From positions 124,001-188,000 of the forward strand of contig NZ_JAUHJR010000003.1 in assembly GCF_030412915.1 (NCBI RefSeq): DNA of 64,000 nt. The letters are read 5' to 3'. Below are positions 37,943 to 46,816 of this stretch, piece after piece; position 1 is the stretch's first letter, and each line of letters opens with the position of its first letter. The translations under genes were made by a program, and so were the position numbers. The stretch is from Nocardioides abyssi. GTDB lineage: Bacteria; Actinomycetota; Actinomycetes; Propionibacteriales; Nocardioidaceae. A model generated the notes under the pieces. The model was not told where the DNA came from and ran no database searches. It saw only the letters and a list, made by a program, of their open reading frames with translations.

Positions 37943-39649
37943 GTGACCGAGACCCCCACCCGCCCTGCCCCCAAGCCCCGCCCCAAGCGTGGTGAGGGCC
38001 AGTGGGCCCTGGGCTACCGGGAGCCGCTCAACAAGAACGAGCAGTCCAAGAAGGACGACAACCCGCTGAACGTCCGCGGGCGGATCATCAACATCTACTC
38101 CAAGCGCGGCTTCGACTCGATCGACCCCGCCGACCTCCGCGGCCGCTTCCGCTGGATGGGCCTCTACACCCAGCGCGCGCCGGGCTTCGACGGCGGCAAG
38201 ACCGCGTCAGTGCCCGAGGAGGAGCTCGACGACCGCTACTTCATGCTGCGGGTCCGCTCCGACGGCAAGCTGCTCTCCCCCGCCGCCGTCCGCGCGCTCG
38301 GCACCATCGGGCAGGACTTCGCCCGCAACACCGCCGACGTCACCGACCGGGCCAACATCCAGTACCACTGGATCCGCGTCGAGGACGTCCCGACGATCTG
38401 GGATCGGCTCGACGAGGCCGGCCTGAGCTCGCTCGAGGCGTGCGGCGACTCGCCGCGGCCGTTCCTCGGCTCGCCGGTCGCCGGCGTCGCCACCGACGAG
38501 ATCATCGACGGCTCCCCCGCCCTCGACGAGATCTTCCACCGCTACATCGGCAACCCCGACTTCTCGAACCTGCCGCGCAAGTTCAAGACCGCCGTCACCG
38601 GCCACCCCTCCCACGACGTGTCGCCGGAGACCAACGACGTCTCGTTCGTCGGCACCGTCCACCCCGAGCACGGCCCCGGCTTCGACCTGTGGGTCGGCGG
38701 CGGCCTCTCGACCAACCCGATGCTCGCCCAGAAGCTCGGCGTCTGGATCCCGCTCGCCGACGTCCCGGACGTGTGGGAGGGCGTGGCCTCGATCTTCCGC
38801 GACTACGGCTACCGCCGGCTCCGCTCGCGGGCGCGGCTGAAGTTCCTCGTCGCCGACTGGGGCGTGGAGAAGTTCCGCGAGGTGCTCGAGACCGAGTACC
38901 TCGAGCGCGAGCTCGTCTCGAACCCGTCCCCGGTCTCGCCGGTCGGCCACCGCGACCACATCGGCGTGCACGACCAGAAGGACGGCAAGAAGTACGTCGG
39001 CGTCGCGCCCACCGCCGGCCGGGTCTCCGGCACGATGCTGGTGCAGCTGGCCGACCTCATGGACGCCCACGGCATCGCGGGCGCCCGCCTGACGCCGTAC
39101 CAGAAGATCGTGCTCATCGGCGTGGAGCCGGCCGCCGTCGAGGCCGTCGTCGAGGCCCTCGACGTCATCGGACTCTCGGCCCGGCCCTCGGGCTGGCGCC
39201 GCAACACGATGGCCTGCACCGGCATCGAGTTCTGCAAGCTCGCGATCGTCGACACCAAGGAGCGCGCGCGCCGCCTGGTCGACTCCCTCGAGGAGCGCTT
39301 CCCCGACCTGGACACCCCGATCACGGTCAACGTCAACGGCTGCCCCAACGCCTGCGCCCGCACCCAGGTCGGCGACATCGGGCTCAAGGGCCAGCTGGTC
39401 ATGCACGACGGCGAGCAGGTCGAGGGGTTCCAGGTGCACCTGGGCGGCGCGACCGGCCTGGAGGCCAACTTCGGCCGCAAGCTGCGCGCCCACAAGGTCA
39501 CCAGCGCCGGGCTCGACGACTACATCACCGTGGTGGTCACCAACTTCCTCGCCGAGCGCACCGAGGGCGAGACCTTCTCGGCCTGGGTGCACCGCGCGGA
39601 CGAAGAGCTGCTGCGCGGCGAGCGGCAGCTGGCGGCGAGCGCGTCATGA
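37943..39649 (+). CDS. sir: Ferredoxin-dependent assimilatory sulfite reductase
   Basis: A 568-residue siroheme/[4Fe-4S] enzyme reducing sulfite to sulfide with six electrons. The cluster ligands are C-x5-C in [13 protein letters not shown] and C-x3-C in [14 protein letters not shown]. Paired ferrodoxin-like repeats ([16 protein letters not shown]) complete the fold. Mycobacterial NirA, in the same order with cysH and a chelatase, is a sulfite reductase despite its name. A nitrite reductase is less likely because of the sulfur context. GTG 37943 follows GAAGGAC. Its stop overlaps the next start by 4 bp (ATGA). Confidence 0.93.
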   Translation: MTETPTRPAPKPRPKRGEGQWALGYREPLNKNEQSKKDDNPLNVRGRIINIYSKRGFDSIDPADLRGRFRWMGLYTQRAPGFDGGKTASVPEEELDDRYFMLRVRSDGKLLSPAAVRALGTIGQDFARNTADVTDRANIQYHWIRVEDVPTIWDRLDEAGLSSLEACGDSPRPFLGSPVAGVATDEIIDGSPALDEIFHRYIGNPDFSNLPRKFKTAVTGHPSHDVSPETNDVSFVGTVHPEHGPGFDLWVGGGLSTNPMLAQKLGVWIPLADVPDVWEGVASIFRDYGYRRLRSRARLKFLVADWGVEKFREVLETEYLERELVSNPSPVSPVGHRDHIGVHDQKDGKKYVGVAPTAGRVSGTMLVQLADLMDAHGIAGARLTPYQKIVLIGVEPAAVEAVVEALDVIGLSARPSGWRRNTMACTGIEFCKLAIVDTKERARRLVDSLEERFPDLDTPITVNVNGCPNACARTQVGDIGLKGQLVMHDGEQVEGFQVHLGGATGLEANFGRKLRAHKVTSAGLDDYITVVVTNFLAERTEGETFSAWVHRADEELLRGERQLAASAS

Positions 39650-39840
39650 GCGAGCGCGCAGGAACGCCGTACCACTGCCCGTTCTGCGGCGAGGAGGACC
39701 TGCGCCCGCACGAGGTGGTCTCCGAGACCGGCGAGGTGAGCAGCCCGCACGGCACCTGGGAGTGCCGCGGCTGCCTGCGCGCCTTCTCGCTGAAGATGCT
39801 CGGCCTGGTCCGTCCCGGCACCCCGGGGGTGGTCTCGTGA
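39646..39840 (+). CDS. Small zinc-ribbon-like protein in the sulfate operon (64 aa)
   Basis: Two Cys pairs, CPFC (after [10 protein letters not shown]) and CRGC (in GTWECRGCLRAFSLKML), are 33 residues apart, the pattern of a zinc ribbon. An HE-rich loop lies between them. It overlaps both neighbours by 4 bp (ATGA and GTGA), so it is made in step with sulfite reductase and CysH. Small proteins of this type recur beside cysH in actinobacteria without a known role. A rubredoxin-like electron carrier, metal chaperone or assembly factor are possible guesses. Confidence 0.8.
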   Translation: MSERAGTPYHCPFCGEEDLRPHEVVSETGEVSSPHGTWECRGCLRAFSLKMLGLVRPGTPGVVS

Positions 39841-40580
39841 GCTTCACGACCACCACCGCCCGCAACTCCCGGGGCATCCAGACCGAGGGCCGCACCCCCG
39901 AGGAGCTGCGCGAGCTGGTCTCCCACTGGGGTGCCGAGCTCGAGCTGGCTCCGGCCGAGGTGATCATCGAGTGGGCCGCCGCGACCTTCGGCGAGCGGTT
40001 CTGCATCACCTCCTCGATGGGCGACGCCGCGCTGGCGCACCTGGCCTCGCGGGTCGTGCCCGGCATCGACGTGGTCTTCCTCGACACCGGCTACCACTTC
40101 GTCGAGACCATCGGCACCCGTGACGCCGTGGCCGCGACGATGGACGTCGACCTGCTGACGATCACACCGAAGCAGACCGTGGCCGAGCAGGACGCGGTGC
40201 ACGGCAAGGACCTCTACAAGACGGACCCCGACCTGTGCTGCAAGCTGCGCAAGGTCCAGCCGCTCGCCGACGCCCTCTCGGGGTACGACGCGTGGGCGAC
40301 CGGCCTGCGCCGGGCGGAGACCCACAACCGGGTCATCGCGCCGGTCATCGGGTGGGACGCGAAGAAGGGGAAGGTCAAGGTCTCCCCCCTCGCGCGCTGG
40401 AGCGACGAGCAGATGGAGCGCTACATCGCCGAGAACGGCGTGCTCGTCAACCCGCTCGTCTACGACGGCTACCCCTCGATCGGCTGCGCGCCGTGCACCC
40501 GCCGGGTCGCCCCCGGCGAGGACCCGCGCAGCGGCCGCTGGGCCGGCACGAACAAGACCGAGTGCGGGATCCACACGTGA
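39837..40580 (+). CDS. cysH: Adenylylsulfate (APS) reductase, thioredoxin-dependent
   Basis: A 247-residue enzyme reducing APS to sulfite. The PAPS-reductase fold signature ITSSMGDAALAHLASRV includes the P-loop-like SSMGD. The four cluster cysteines appear as CCKLRKVQPL and GCAPCTRRV, which distinguishes APS reductase from the cluster-free PAPS enzyme. The catalytic Cys is in the C-terminal TECGIHT. GTG 39837 overlaps the zinc-ribbon stop by 4 bp. No cysDN or cysC gene lies in the window, so APS must be made by a sulfurylase encoded elsewhere. Confidence 0.95.
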   Translation: MSFTTTTARNSRGIQTEGRTPEELRELVSHWGAELELAPAEVIIEWAAATFGERFCITSSMGDAALAHLASRVVPGIDVVFLDTGYHFVETIGTRDAVAATMDVDLLTITPKQTVAEQDAVHGKDLYKTDPDLCCKLRKVQPLADALSGYDAWATGLRRAETHNRVIAPVIGWDAKKGKVKVSPLARWSDEQMERYIAENGVLVNPLVYDGYPSIGCAPCTRRVAPGEDPRSGRWAGTNKTECGIHT

Positions 40581-40671
40581 CCACCCGCCGCCGCTCCCTC
40601 CACCCCTGGACCCCCGACAGCGCCGTCGGCCGTCCGATCGTCGCCGCACCGTCTCGAAGGAGGCCGTCGTC

Positions 40672-41415
40672 ATGACCGCTCCCGCCCTGGTCGCGCTCGC
40701 TCACGGCAGCCGTGACCCGCGCTCCGCCGCCACCATCACCGCGCTCGTCGCCGAGGTCCGGGCCATGCGACCGGACCTGCGGATCGAGCCGGCGTTCCTG
40801 GAGCTGTCCAAGCCGACGTTCGGCAAGGTCGTCGACAAGCTGGTGCGCGCCGGTCACGACGAGATCGTCGTGGTCCCGCTGCTGCTGACCGAGGCCCACC
40901 ACGCCACCGTCGACGTACCCCGCGCGATCGCCGAGGTCACCGAGCGGCACCCGGGCCTGAAGGTCCGCGCGACCGACGTCCTCGGCCTGGAGCCGCGCTT
41001 CCTCGAGGTCCTCGACGAGCGGATGCGCGAGGCGCTCCGCGCCGCCCGGGTCCGCGAGCTCGACGCGCTGGTGCTGGCCGCCGCCGGCACCTCCGACGCG
41101 CTCGCCAACCAGTCGGTCGCGCGCCTGGCCCGCCTGTGGGGCGCCCACCACAAGCTGCCCGTGACCGCCGCCTTCGCCTCGGCCGCCCCGCCGGCCGCCG
41201 GCGAGGCCGTCCGCGCGTTCCGTGCGGAGGGCCGCCGCCACATCGCGGTCGCCTCGCTGTTCCTCGCGCCGGGCTTCCTGCCCGACCGGGTCTCCGAGCT
41301 CGCCCTCGAGGCCGGCGCCGTCGCCGTCTCCGAGCCGCTCGGCGCCCACCCCGAGGTCGCGCGCACCGTCCTGGCCCGCTACGCCGTCGGGGCCGTCGAG
41401 CTCGTCCCCGTCTGA
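40672..41415 (+). CDS. Sirohydrochlorin ferrochelatase-like protein (CbiX/Che1)
   Basis: A 247-residue two-repeat chelatase. The metal and catalytic His residues appear in [12 protein letters not shown] and [16 protein letters not shown]. The second repeat retains a similar fold ([20 protein letters not shown]) but without the His pair. It inserts Fe2+ (or Co2+) into sirohydrochlorin. Its place after sulfite reductase and cysH, as in mycobacteria, points to siroheme supply for sulfite reductase. A perfect AAGGAGG ribosome-binding site precedes ATG 40672. A 91-bp gap after cysH separates it from the overlapping genes before it. Confidence 0.92.
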   Translation: MTAPALVALAHGSRDPRSAATITALVAEVRAMRPDLRIEPAFLELSKPTFGKVVDKLVRAGHDEIVVVPLLLTEAHHATVDVPRAIAEVTERHPGLKVRATDVLGLEPRFLEVLDERMREALRAARVRELDALVLAAAGTSDALANQSVARLARLWGAHHKLPVTAAFASAAPPAAGEAVRAFRAEGRRHIAVASLFLAPGFLPDRVSELALEAGAVAVSEPLGAHPEVARTVLARYAVGAVELVPV

Positions 41416-41450
41416 CCCGACGGGCCGGGGTCGGCCCTACCCTCGGGGGC

Positions 41451-42623
41451 ATGGACGCCACCCCGCCGGCCGACAGCCCCTCCCTGACCGGGCTGCCCGG
41501 TCTGCCCGGTCTGCCCGGTCTGCCCGGTTTGCCCGGTCTGCACAGCGTCGTCCGCTGCGACACCTCTGCGCGGGAGTGGGTCAGCTGGGCGGTGGGGCGA
41601 CTGGACGCCGACGCGCACCGCAGCGCGGACACCCACCTGCTGCGGCTGCCGGCGCCGGCGGCCGCGCCGGTCGGGGTCTACCTCAAGGACGAGTCGACCC
41701 ACCCGACCGGCAGCCTCAAGCACCGGCTGGCCCGGTCGCTGGTGCTCTACGGGCTGTGCAACGGCGACATCGGCCCGCGCACCACGCTGGTCGACGCCTC
41801 GAGCGGGTCGACCGCGATCAGCGAGGCGTACTTCGCCCGCCTGCTCGGCCTGCCGTTCGTCGCCGTCATGACCCGCTCGACCAGCCCGAGCAAGATCGCC
41901 CTGATCGAGCGCGAGGGCGGTCGCTGCGAGCTCGTGGCCGACGCGGGCCAGGTGTACGCCACCGCGCAGCGGCTCGCCGACGAGTGCGACGGGCACTACC
42001 TCGACCAGTTCACCAACGCCGAGCGGGCCACCGACTGGCGGGGCAACAACAACATCGCCGAGTCGGTCTTCTCCCAGCTCGCCAAGGAGGAGCGTCCCGT
42101 CCCGGACTGGATCGTCGTCGGGGCCGGCACCGGCGGCACCAGCGCGACGATCGGTCGCTACGTCCGCTACCGCGGGCTGCCGACGCGGGTGGCGGTCGTC
42201 GACCCGGAGGGGTCGGCGTTCCTGCCGTCGTACGCCGGGGAGCCGGCCGGCTCGGTCGAGGCCGTCGGCTCACGCGTCGAGGGCATCGGGCGGCCGCGCG
42301 TCGAGCCGTCGTTCGTGCCGGGGGTGGTCGACCGGATGCTCGGCGTCCCCGACGCCGCCTCCGCGGCCGGGATGCGCTTCCTGGCCGAGCGCTTCGGCAT
42401 GCGGGCCGGCCCGTCGACCGGGACCAACCTCTACGGCGCCCTCCAGCTGGCGCTCGAGGTGCGGGCCGAGCGCGGCCGGGGCAGCGTGGTCACGCTCATG
42501 TGCGACCGGTCGGACCGCTACGCCTCGACCTTCGCCGACGACGGCTGGCTGCTCGCCCAGGGCCTCGACCCCGCGCCGTACCTCGCGGAGCTCGAGCGGG
42601 CCTGGACGACGCTCACCGCCTGA
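41451..42623 (+). CDS. PLP-dependent cysteine synthase family enzyme (Cds1-like)
   Basis: A 390-residue fold-type II PLP enzyme. The PLP lysine is in [16 protein letters not shown], the substrate loop is [15 protein letters not shown], and the phosphate-binding glycine loop is [14 protein letters not shown]. Mycobacterial Rv3684 (Cds1), a cysteine desulfhydrase, is a plausible relative; cysteine synthase or a beta-replacing enzyme are alternatives. Its position after the sulfate reduction genes supports a sulfide/cysteine role. Residues 14-30 are an odd GLP repeat (five GLP plus GL) encoded by a 9-bp DNA repeat. The enzyme domain starts near residue 35, so a later start is conceivable. Confidence 0.85.
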   Translation: MDATPPADSPSLTGLPGLPGLPGLPGLPGLHSVVRCDTSAREWVSWAVGRLDADAHRSADTHLLRLPAPAAAPVGVYLKDESTHPTGSLKHRLARSLVLYGLCNGDIGPRTTLVDASSGSTAISEAYFARLLGLPFVAVMTRSTSPSKIALIEREGGRCELVADAGQVYATAQRLADECDGHYLDQFTNAERATDWRGNNNIAESVFSQLAKEERPVPDWIVVGAGTGGTSATIGRYVRYRGLPTRVAVVDPEGSAFLPSYAGEPAGSVEAVGSRVEGIGRPRVEPSFVPGVVDRMLGVPDAASAAGMRFLAERFGMRAGPSTGTNLYGALQLALEVRAERGRGSVVTLMCDRSDRYASTFADDGWLLAQGLDPAPYLAELERAWTTLTA

Positions 42624-42633
42624 GCAGGGCGGG

Positions 42634-43014
42634 TCAGCCGACGAGGCAGTCCAGGAGGTGCTCGAGCTGGCGGGCCGGGTCGGTGGTGACGCCGCCGTGC
42701 ACCGGCCCGGGCTGGATCACCGTGCTCTTCGGCGCCTTGAGGAAGCCGAAGCGCTGGCCGATCGGGTGGGCGCCCGCCGCTCCCCCGCGCTCGTCCCCGG
42801 CGCAGACGCCCTCGACGAACCGCAGGGCGTCGCGCACCTGGTCGACGTCGATGCGCGCGTCCAGCGCCCGCAGCCGGTCGGCGTCGACGTCCCAGGCGAC
42901 CTGGAGGAAGTCCTGGGCCTGGCAGTAGACGACGACGCCGACGTTGAGGAACTCCTCGCGGTCCACGCGCGGGACGCAGCGCAGCACGACGTACTGGTAG
43001 GCGAGCCGGGTCAC
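42634..43014 (-). CDS. DUF3037 domain protein
   Basis: A 126-residue protein: VTRLAYQYVVLRCVPRVDRE, then EEFLNVGVVVYC and RIDVDQVRDALRFVEGV, ending in QLEHLLDCLVG. This is the DUF3037 pattern as I recognise it. No enzymatic motif stands out. GTG 43014 overlaps the stop of the HipA-like kinase gene by 4 bp, so the two proteins are translationally coupled and probably act together. It is convergent with the cysteine synthase-like gene with only 10 bp between stops. Confidence 0.82.
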   Translation of the reverse strand: MTRLAYQYVVLRCVPRVDREEFLNVGVVVYCQAQDFLQVAWDVDADRLRALDARIDVDQVRDALRFVEGVCAGDERGGAAGAHPIGQRFGFLKAPKSTVIQPGPVHGGVTTDPARQLEHLLDCLVG

Positions 43015-43799
43015 CGGTCCACCCCCGCCGCACCCGGGAGCCACGCGCGCGTGCCGAGCCGGGCGGTGAGGAACGCGACGTACGCCGCCCGCACCTGCTC
43101 GGGCGTCTCGGCCCCCGGCACCGGCTCCAGCCAGGCGTCCGGCACCAGCGCCAGCACCTCGGGCAGGTCCTCGGGACCGAGCAGCCCGGCGATCTCGGCG
43201 TCCGCGGCCGGCAGCCGGTCGGCGTGCGCGGACAGGACGTGGTCGTCCATCCGCCAGGGCTGGACGGCGAACCGCTCGGCCGCGCCCTCCTTCTCGAGGG
43301 CGCCACCGGGCCAGCCGTGGTGGAAGTACAGCGACGCGCCGTGGTCGATGACCCACAGGTCGCCGTGCCAGACCAGCAGGTTGGGGTTGCGCCAGCTGCG
43401 GTCGACGTTCGCGCAGAACGCGTCGAGCCAGAGCACCTTGGCGGCGTCGTCCACGCCCGCGCCGCCCACCTCGCCGTCGAAGCCGAACGACCCGGGCAGG
43501 AAGTCGACGCCCAGGTTGAGCCCGACGCTGGCCACGAGCAGGTCCTGGACCTCCTCGTCGGCCTCGTAGCGGGCGATCTCGGCGTCCAGGTCGAGCACCA
43601 CGAGCCGGGGTGTCCGCAGTCCGATGCGGCGGGCGATCTCGGCGACGACCACCTCGGCGACGAGGACGCGCACGCCCTGGCCGGCGCCGCGGAACTTGAT
43701 GACGTAGGTGCCGAGGTCCTCGGCCTCCACGATGCCGGGCAGGCTCCCGCCCTCGCGCAACGGCGTGACGTAGCGCGTCACGGGGACCACGGGCAGCAC
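43011..43799 (-). CDS. HipA-like kinase paired with DUF3037
   Basis: A 262-residue protein with kinase-like features: YVIKFRGAGQGVRVLVAEVV (nucleotide-binding Lys), WLDAFCANVDRSWRNPNLLV and LWVIDHGASLYFHH. The last two resemble the catalytic Asp/Asn and metal-binding loops of HipA/PI4-kinase-like folds. It lacks the N-terminal HipA domain and is shorter than the HipA toxin (about 440 residues). The start is uncertain: I use GTG 43799, but GTG codons a few residues later are possible. Coupling with DUF3037 is a recurring bacterial gene pair of unknown function. No HipB-type antitoxin is adjacent. Confidence 0.78.
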   Translation of the reverse strand: MLPVVPVTRYVTPLREGGSLPGIVEAEDLGTYVIKFRGAGQGVRVLVAEVVVAEIARRIGLRTPRLVVLDLDAEIARYEADEEVQDLLVASVGLNLGVDFLPGSFGFDGEVGGAGVDDAAKVLWLDAFCANVDRSWRNPNLLVWHGDLWVIDHGASLYFHHGWPGGALEKEGAAERFAVQPWRMDDHVLSAHADRLPAADAEIAGLLGPEDLPEVLALVPDAWLEPVPGAETPEQVRAAYVAFLTARLGTRAWLPGAAGVDR

Positions 43800-43941
43800 C
43801 GGCGCAGCGTAGACGACGAGGTCGGCCGTGGGGCCAGGTGGGCTGGTGGGGTTTGGGAGGCGGATGCAGGAGGTAGGAGGGGCGGGCGGCTCGGGACGCT
43901 GCCCCCCTTCACCAGCACGAGAACAGAACAGGACCTCCCCC

Positions 43942-44634
43942 TTGCGCGTACGTCGCCTCCTCGCCGCCGTCGTCACGACCGGCCTCATCGCTCCGACCGC
44001 CGCCGTCGTCGCCACCTCCGCTCCCGCAGCGGCCGCGACCGCCACCCAGATCGTCAGCGGCTCCGAGGGCCGCTCCTGGCTCCACGTGAACAAGTACTCC
44101 GGGAAGGGCGCCGCGGTCTACAAGAGCGACACCATCTCGCTCTCCATCAACGTCGCCGACGCCGCCGGCGAGCAGGTCTACGACGGCGGCCTGACCGTCC
44201 AGCGGAAGCTGAAGAGCGAGAAGTCCTGGAAGACCATCGCTACCTCGACCTCGGCCTACCTCTACGACACCGTCAAGGTCCTCGGCACCGGTTCCTACCG
44301 GGTCCTCTACGCCGGCAACGCCGAGTACGCCCCGGCGTCGGCCCAGAGCTCGGTCAAGGCCCAGCGCGACGTCGACATCAACGGCATCAGCGGCCGCAAG
44401 ACCGGCTTCGAGGGCAAGCTCAGCCCCAAGGCGAAGGTCAAGATCATCGTGAAGAAGAAGGTCGGCAAGAAGTGGAAGAAGTTCCGCACCGCCGCCTCCA
44501 ACAACAAGGGCCGCTTCCGCGTCGTCCTGCCGGCGCCGGGTCGTCGCGGCGCGAAGTTCCGCTGGCAGATCACCTTCAAGGGCAGCAAGGGCTTCGCTGC
44601 CACGAAGATCACCGGCACGACCTACCGCTACTGA
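43942..44634 (+). CDS. Secreted Lys-rich beta-sandwich-like protein
   Basis: A 230-residue protein with a clear Sec signal peptide (LRVRRLLAAVVTTGLIAPTA, cleavage near APAAAAT). The mature part has two repeats of Ig-like character: SLSINVADAAGEQVYDGGLT with RVLYAGNAEYAPASA, and FEGKLSPKAKVKIIVKKKVG with KGRFRVVLPAPG. The second part is strongly basic. This looks like bacterial Ig-like/fibronectin-like domains and suggests binding to acidic polymers or the cell wall; no enzyme motif is visible. TTG 43942 behind AGGA gives a proper signal peptide; an upstream ATG would add 38 residues and spoil it. Confidence 0.75.
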   Translation: MRVRRLLAAVVTTGLIAPTAAVVATSAPAAAATATQIVSGSEGRSWLHVNKYSGKGAAVYKSDTISLSINVADAAGEQVYDGGLTVQRKLKSEKSWKTIATSTSAYLYDTVKVLGTGSYRVLYAGNAEYAPASAQSSVKAQRDVDINGISGRKTGFEGKLSPKAKVKIIVKKKVGKKWKKFRTAASNNKGRFRVVLPAPGRRGAKFRWQITFKGSKGFAATKITGTTYRY

Positions 44635-44639
44635 GCGGC

Positions 44640-44665
44640 GCTGGTCCTCAGTCCTGAGCACCAGC
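44640..44665 (+). terminator. Hairpin terminator after the secreted protein gene
   Basis: GCTGGT-C-CTCAG pairs with CTGAG-C-ACCAGC across a TC loop (11 bp with one mismatch), 5 bp after the stop. A second GGGCACC/GGTGCCC hairpin lies at 44687-44711. Confidence 0.8.
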
Positions 44666-44750
44666 ACAGCACCGACCTGACGGGTCGGGCACCCGGCTCC
44701 GGCCGGTGCCCGGCCCGTTCGGCGTCCCGCCCCCATGCCGGTACGCCGGG

Positions 44751-45605
44751 TCAGTCGAGGTCGGGCACGCCGTCGAGGTCGTCCGCGTCGTCCCGGCCGG
44801 CGTTCGCCAGCTCGTCGCGGACGACGGCGTACGCCAGCCCGCCGCCGTACCCCTTGCGGGCGAGCATGCCGACGAGCCGCCGCGTGGCCGTGACGTCGTC
44901 GACGCGGGCCAGCGAGCGGAGCTTGCGGCGCACCAGCGCGCGGGCCGCGGCCTCCTCGTCGGCCGGGTCGATCTCGTCCAGCGCCTCGCGGGCGACCTCG
45001 TCGGCGACCCCCTTGCGGCGCAGCTCCTGCGCCAGGGCCCGCTTGGCCAGCAGGCGGCCCCCGCTGGAGCCGGCCGAGCCGCGGCTGGCGATCCACGACC
45101 GGGCGAAGGCCTCGTCGTCGATCAGCCCGACCTCCTCGAACCGGTCGAGCAGGCGGTTCGCGAGGTCGGTCGGCACGTCCTTGGCCTCGAGCTTGTCGGC
45201 GAGCTGCTGGCGCGAGCGCGCCTGGCCGGTCAGCTGGTCGAGCAGGATCTTGCGGGCCACTGCCTCCGGGTCGGCCGGCGGCCCGGCCGCGACGGTGTCC
45301 TCGGGCGGCGGGGCGTCCGGGTCGCGGCGGCCGCGGCCGCGGCGGGTGCCGGTGGAGCGCTTGCCACGCTGGCCCGGCGGGTTTCGAGACGGGCGCTGCG
45401 CGCCCTCCTCAACCGGCCGGGACCCGCGGGCGGCCGGCCAGGCATCGACCGGCCGGGACTCGCGGGCCGCCAGCCACGGGTCGTCCGGCGGAGCGTCGTT
45501 CGGCCGGGGTTCCGGGGTGGACGCGCGTTGGGTCCACGCGTCCACCCCGTCGGAGACGTCACCGAGCCACGACGGAGGTGGCCGGTCGTCGCGGAAGTCG
45601 GGCAC
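44751..45605 (-). CDS. recX: RecX recombination regulator with long disordered N-terminus
   Basis: RecX binds RecA filaments and limits recombination. Residues from about 105 on match the family: LDQLTGQARSRQQLADKLEA, RFEEVGLIDDEAFARSWI, and LAKRALAQELRRKGV. The 284-residue length exceeds the usual 150-200 because of a roughly 100-residue Pro/Arg/Asp-rich N-terminal stretch. Part of that stretch is encoded by a dispersed REP-like element (45379-45418) read in frame as RPVEEGAQRPSRNP. The start at ATG 45605 is 32 bp after recA, giving the usual recA-recX operon. An internal start near residue 105 cannot be excluded. Confidence 0.92.
   Translation of the reverse strand: MPDFRDDRPPPSWLGDVSDGVDAWTQRASTPEPRPNDAPPDDPWLAARESRPVDAWPAARGSRPVEEGAQRPSRNPPGQRGKRSTGTRRGRGRRDPDAPPPEDTVAAGPPADPEAVARKILLDQLTGQARSRQQLADKLEAKDVPTDLANRLLDRFEEVGLIDDEAFARSWIASRGSAGSSGGRLLAKRALAQELRRKGVADEVAREALDEIDPADEEAAARALVRRKLRSLARVDDVTATRRLVGMLARKGYGGGLAYAVVRDELANAGRDDADDLDGVPDLD
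45379..45418 (+). repeat. Dispersed 40-bp REP-like element, copy 3, inside recX
   Basis: It has two internal substitutions relative to the copy at 20699. It is located wholly inside the recX coding region and is translated in frame on the minus strand. The other copies in this window are intergenic or touch only a gene end. Confidence 0.9.
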
Positions 45606-45637
45606 GAGCCCTCCTCAATGGTCCGCCGGCAGGCTGC

Positions 45638-46687
45638 TCAGAAGTCCTCGACGCCCACCGGCGCGGCCGGCAGATCTGCTTCGGCGTCGACGGTCGGGCC
45701 GACACCGAGCTTCTCGAGGATCTTCTTCTCCAGCTCGTTGGCGAGGTCGGGGTTGTCGCGCAGGAAGGTGCGCGCGTTCTCCTTGCCCTGGCCGAGCTGG
45801 TCGCCCTCGTAGGTGTACCAAGCGCCGGCCTTGCGGACCAGGCCCGCCTCGACGCCGACGTCGATGAGGCCACCCTCACGGCTGATGCCCTTGCCGTACA
45901 TGATGTCGAACTCGGCCTGCTTGAACGGCGGGGCCACCTTGTTCTTCACGACCTTGACCCGGGTCCGGTTGCCGACCATGTCGGTGCCGTCCTTGAGGGT
46001 CTCGATGCGGCGCACGTCGAGGCGGACCGAGGAGTAGAACTTCAGCGCGCGACCACCGGTCGTGGTCTCCGGCGAGCCGAACATCACGCCGATCTTCTCG
46101 CGCAGCTGGTTGATGAAGATCGCGGTGGTCTTGGAGTTGTTCAGCGCACCGGTCATCTTCCGGAGCGCCTGGCTCATCAGGCGGGCCTGCAGACCGACGT
46201 GGCTGTCGCCCATCTCGCCCTCGATCTCGGCCCGGGGCACGAGCGCGGCCACCGAGTCGATGACGATCAGGTCGAGCGCACCCGAGCGGATCAGCATGTC
46301 CGCGATCTCCAGCGCCTGCTCACCGGAGTCCGGCTGGGAGACGAGGAGGGCGTCGGTGTCGACGCCGAGGTTCTTGGCGTACTCGGGGTCCAGGGCGTGC
46401 TCGGCGTCGATGAACGCCACGATGCCGCCGGCGCGCTGGGCGTTGGCCACCGCGTGCAGGGCGACGGTCGTCTTGCCCGACGACTCCGGGCCGTAGATCT
46501 CCACCACGCGGCCGCGCGGCAGGCCGCCGAGGCCGAGGGCGACGTCCAGGGCGATGGCCCCGGTCGGGATCACCTCGAGCGGGGCGCGCGTCTCGTCACC
46601 GAGGCGCATCACCGAGCCCTTGCCGAACTGCCGCTCGATGTTGGCGAGCGCTGTGTCCAGCGCCTTGTCGCGGTCTCCACCAGCCAT
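45638..46687 (-). CDS. recA: Recombinase RecA
   Basis: The 349-residue strand-exchange ATPase and SOS co-protease. Walker A is GPESSGKT (residues 66-73), [15 protein letters not shown] is Walker B, and [20 protein letters not shown] contains loop L2. The C-terminus is acidic as usual. ATG 46687 gives the normal [14 protein letters not shown] start; an in-frame upstream ATG adds 22 residues without support. No intein interrupts it. A LexA-box palindrome lies 136 bp upstream. recX follows in the same transcript. Confidence 0.98.
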   Translation of the reverse strand: MAGGDRDKALDTALANIERQFGKGSVMRLGDETRAPLEVIPTGAIALDVALGLGGLPRGRVVEIYGPESSGKTTVALHAVANAQRAGGIVAFIDAEHALDPEYAKNLGVDTDALLVSQPDSGEQALEIADMLIRSGALDLIVIDSVAALVPRAEIEGEMGDSHVGLQARLMSQALRKMTGALNNSKTTAIFINQLREKIGVMFGSPETTTGGRALKFYSSVRLDVRRIETLKDGTDMVGNRTRVKVVKNKVAPPFKQAEFDIMYGKGISREGGLIDVGVEAGLVRKAGAWYTYEGDQLGQGKENARTFLRDNPDLANELEKKILEKLGVGPTVDAEADLPAAPVGVEDF

Positions 46688-46816
46688 GGGGGTCTTCCTC
46701 GTCTCTCGTCGGGTTGCAGGCACGTCTCCGACGCTAGAGCGAGCCACCGACAACGCCTGGTCAGCGTGTCGCGAGCTGTGGACGACCTCGCTCCGCGTCG
46801 TGCCTGTGCACAGAAC

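Noticed and set aside
40577-40675. A 32-codon GTG-started frame between cysH and the sirohydrochlorin chelatase gene, overlapping both ends by 4 bp
   Set aside because: The product is Arg/Pro/Ser-rich with no family resemblance, and the strong AAGGAGG inside it serves the chelatase gene. The overlaps can arise by chance in GTG/TGA-rich DNA.
43011-43799. Classical HipAB toxin-antitoxin module
   Set aside because: The kinase is too short, lacks the N-terminal HipA domain, and the partner is DUF3037 rather than a helix-turn-helix HipB.
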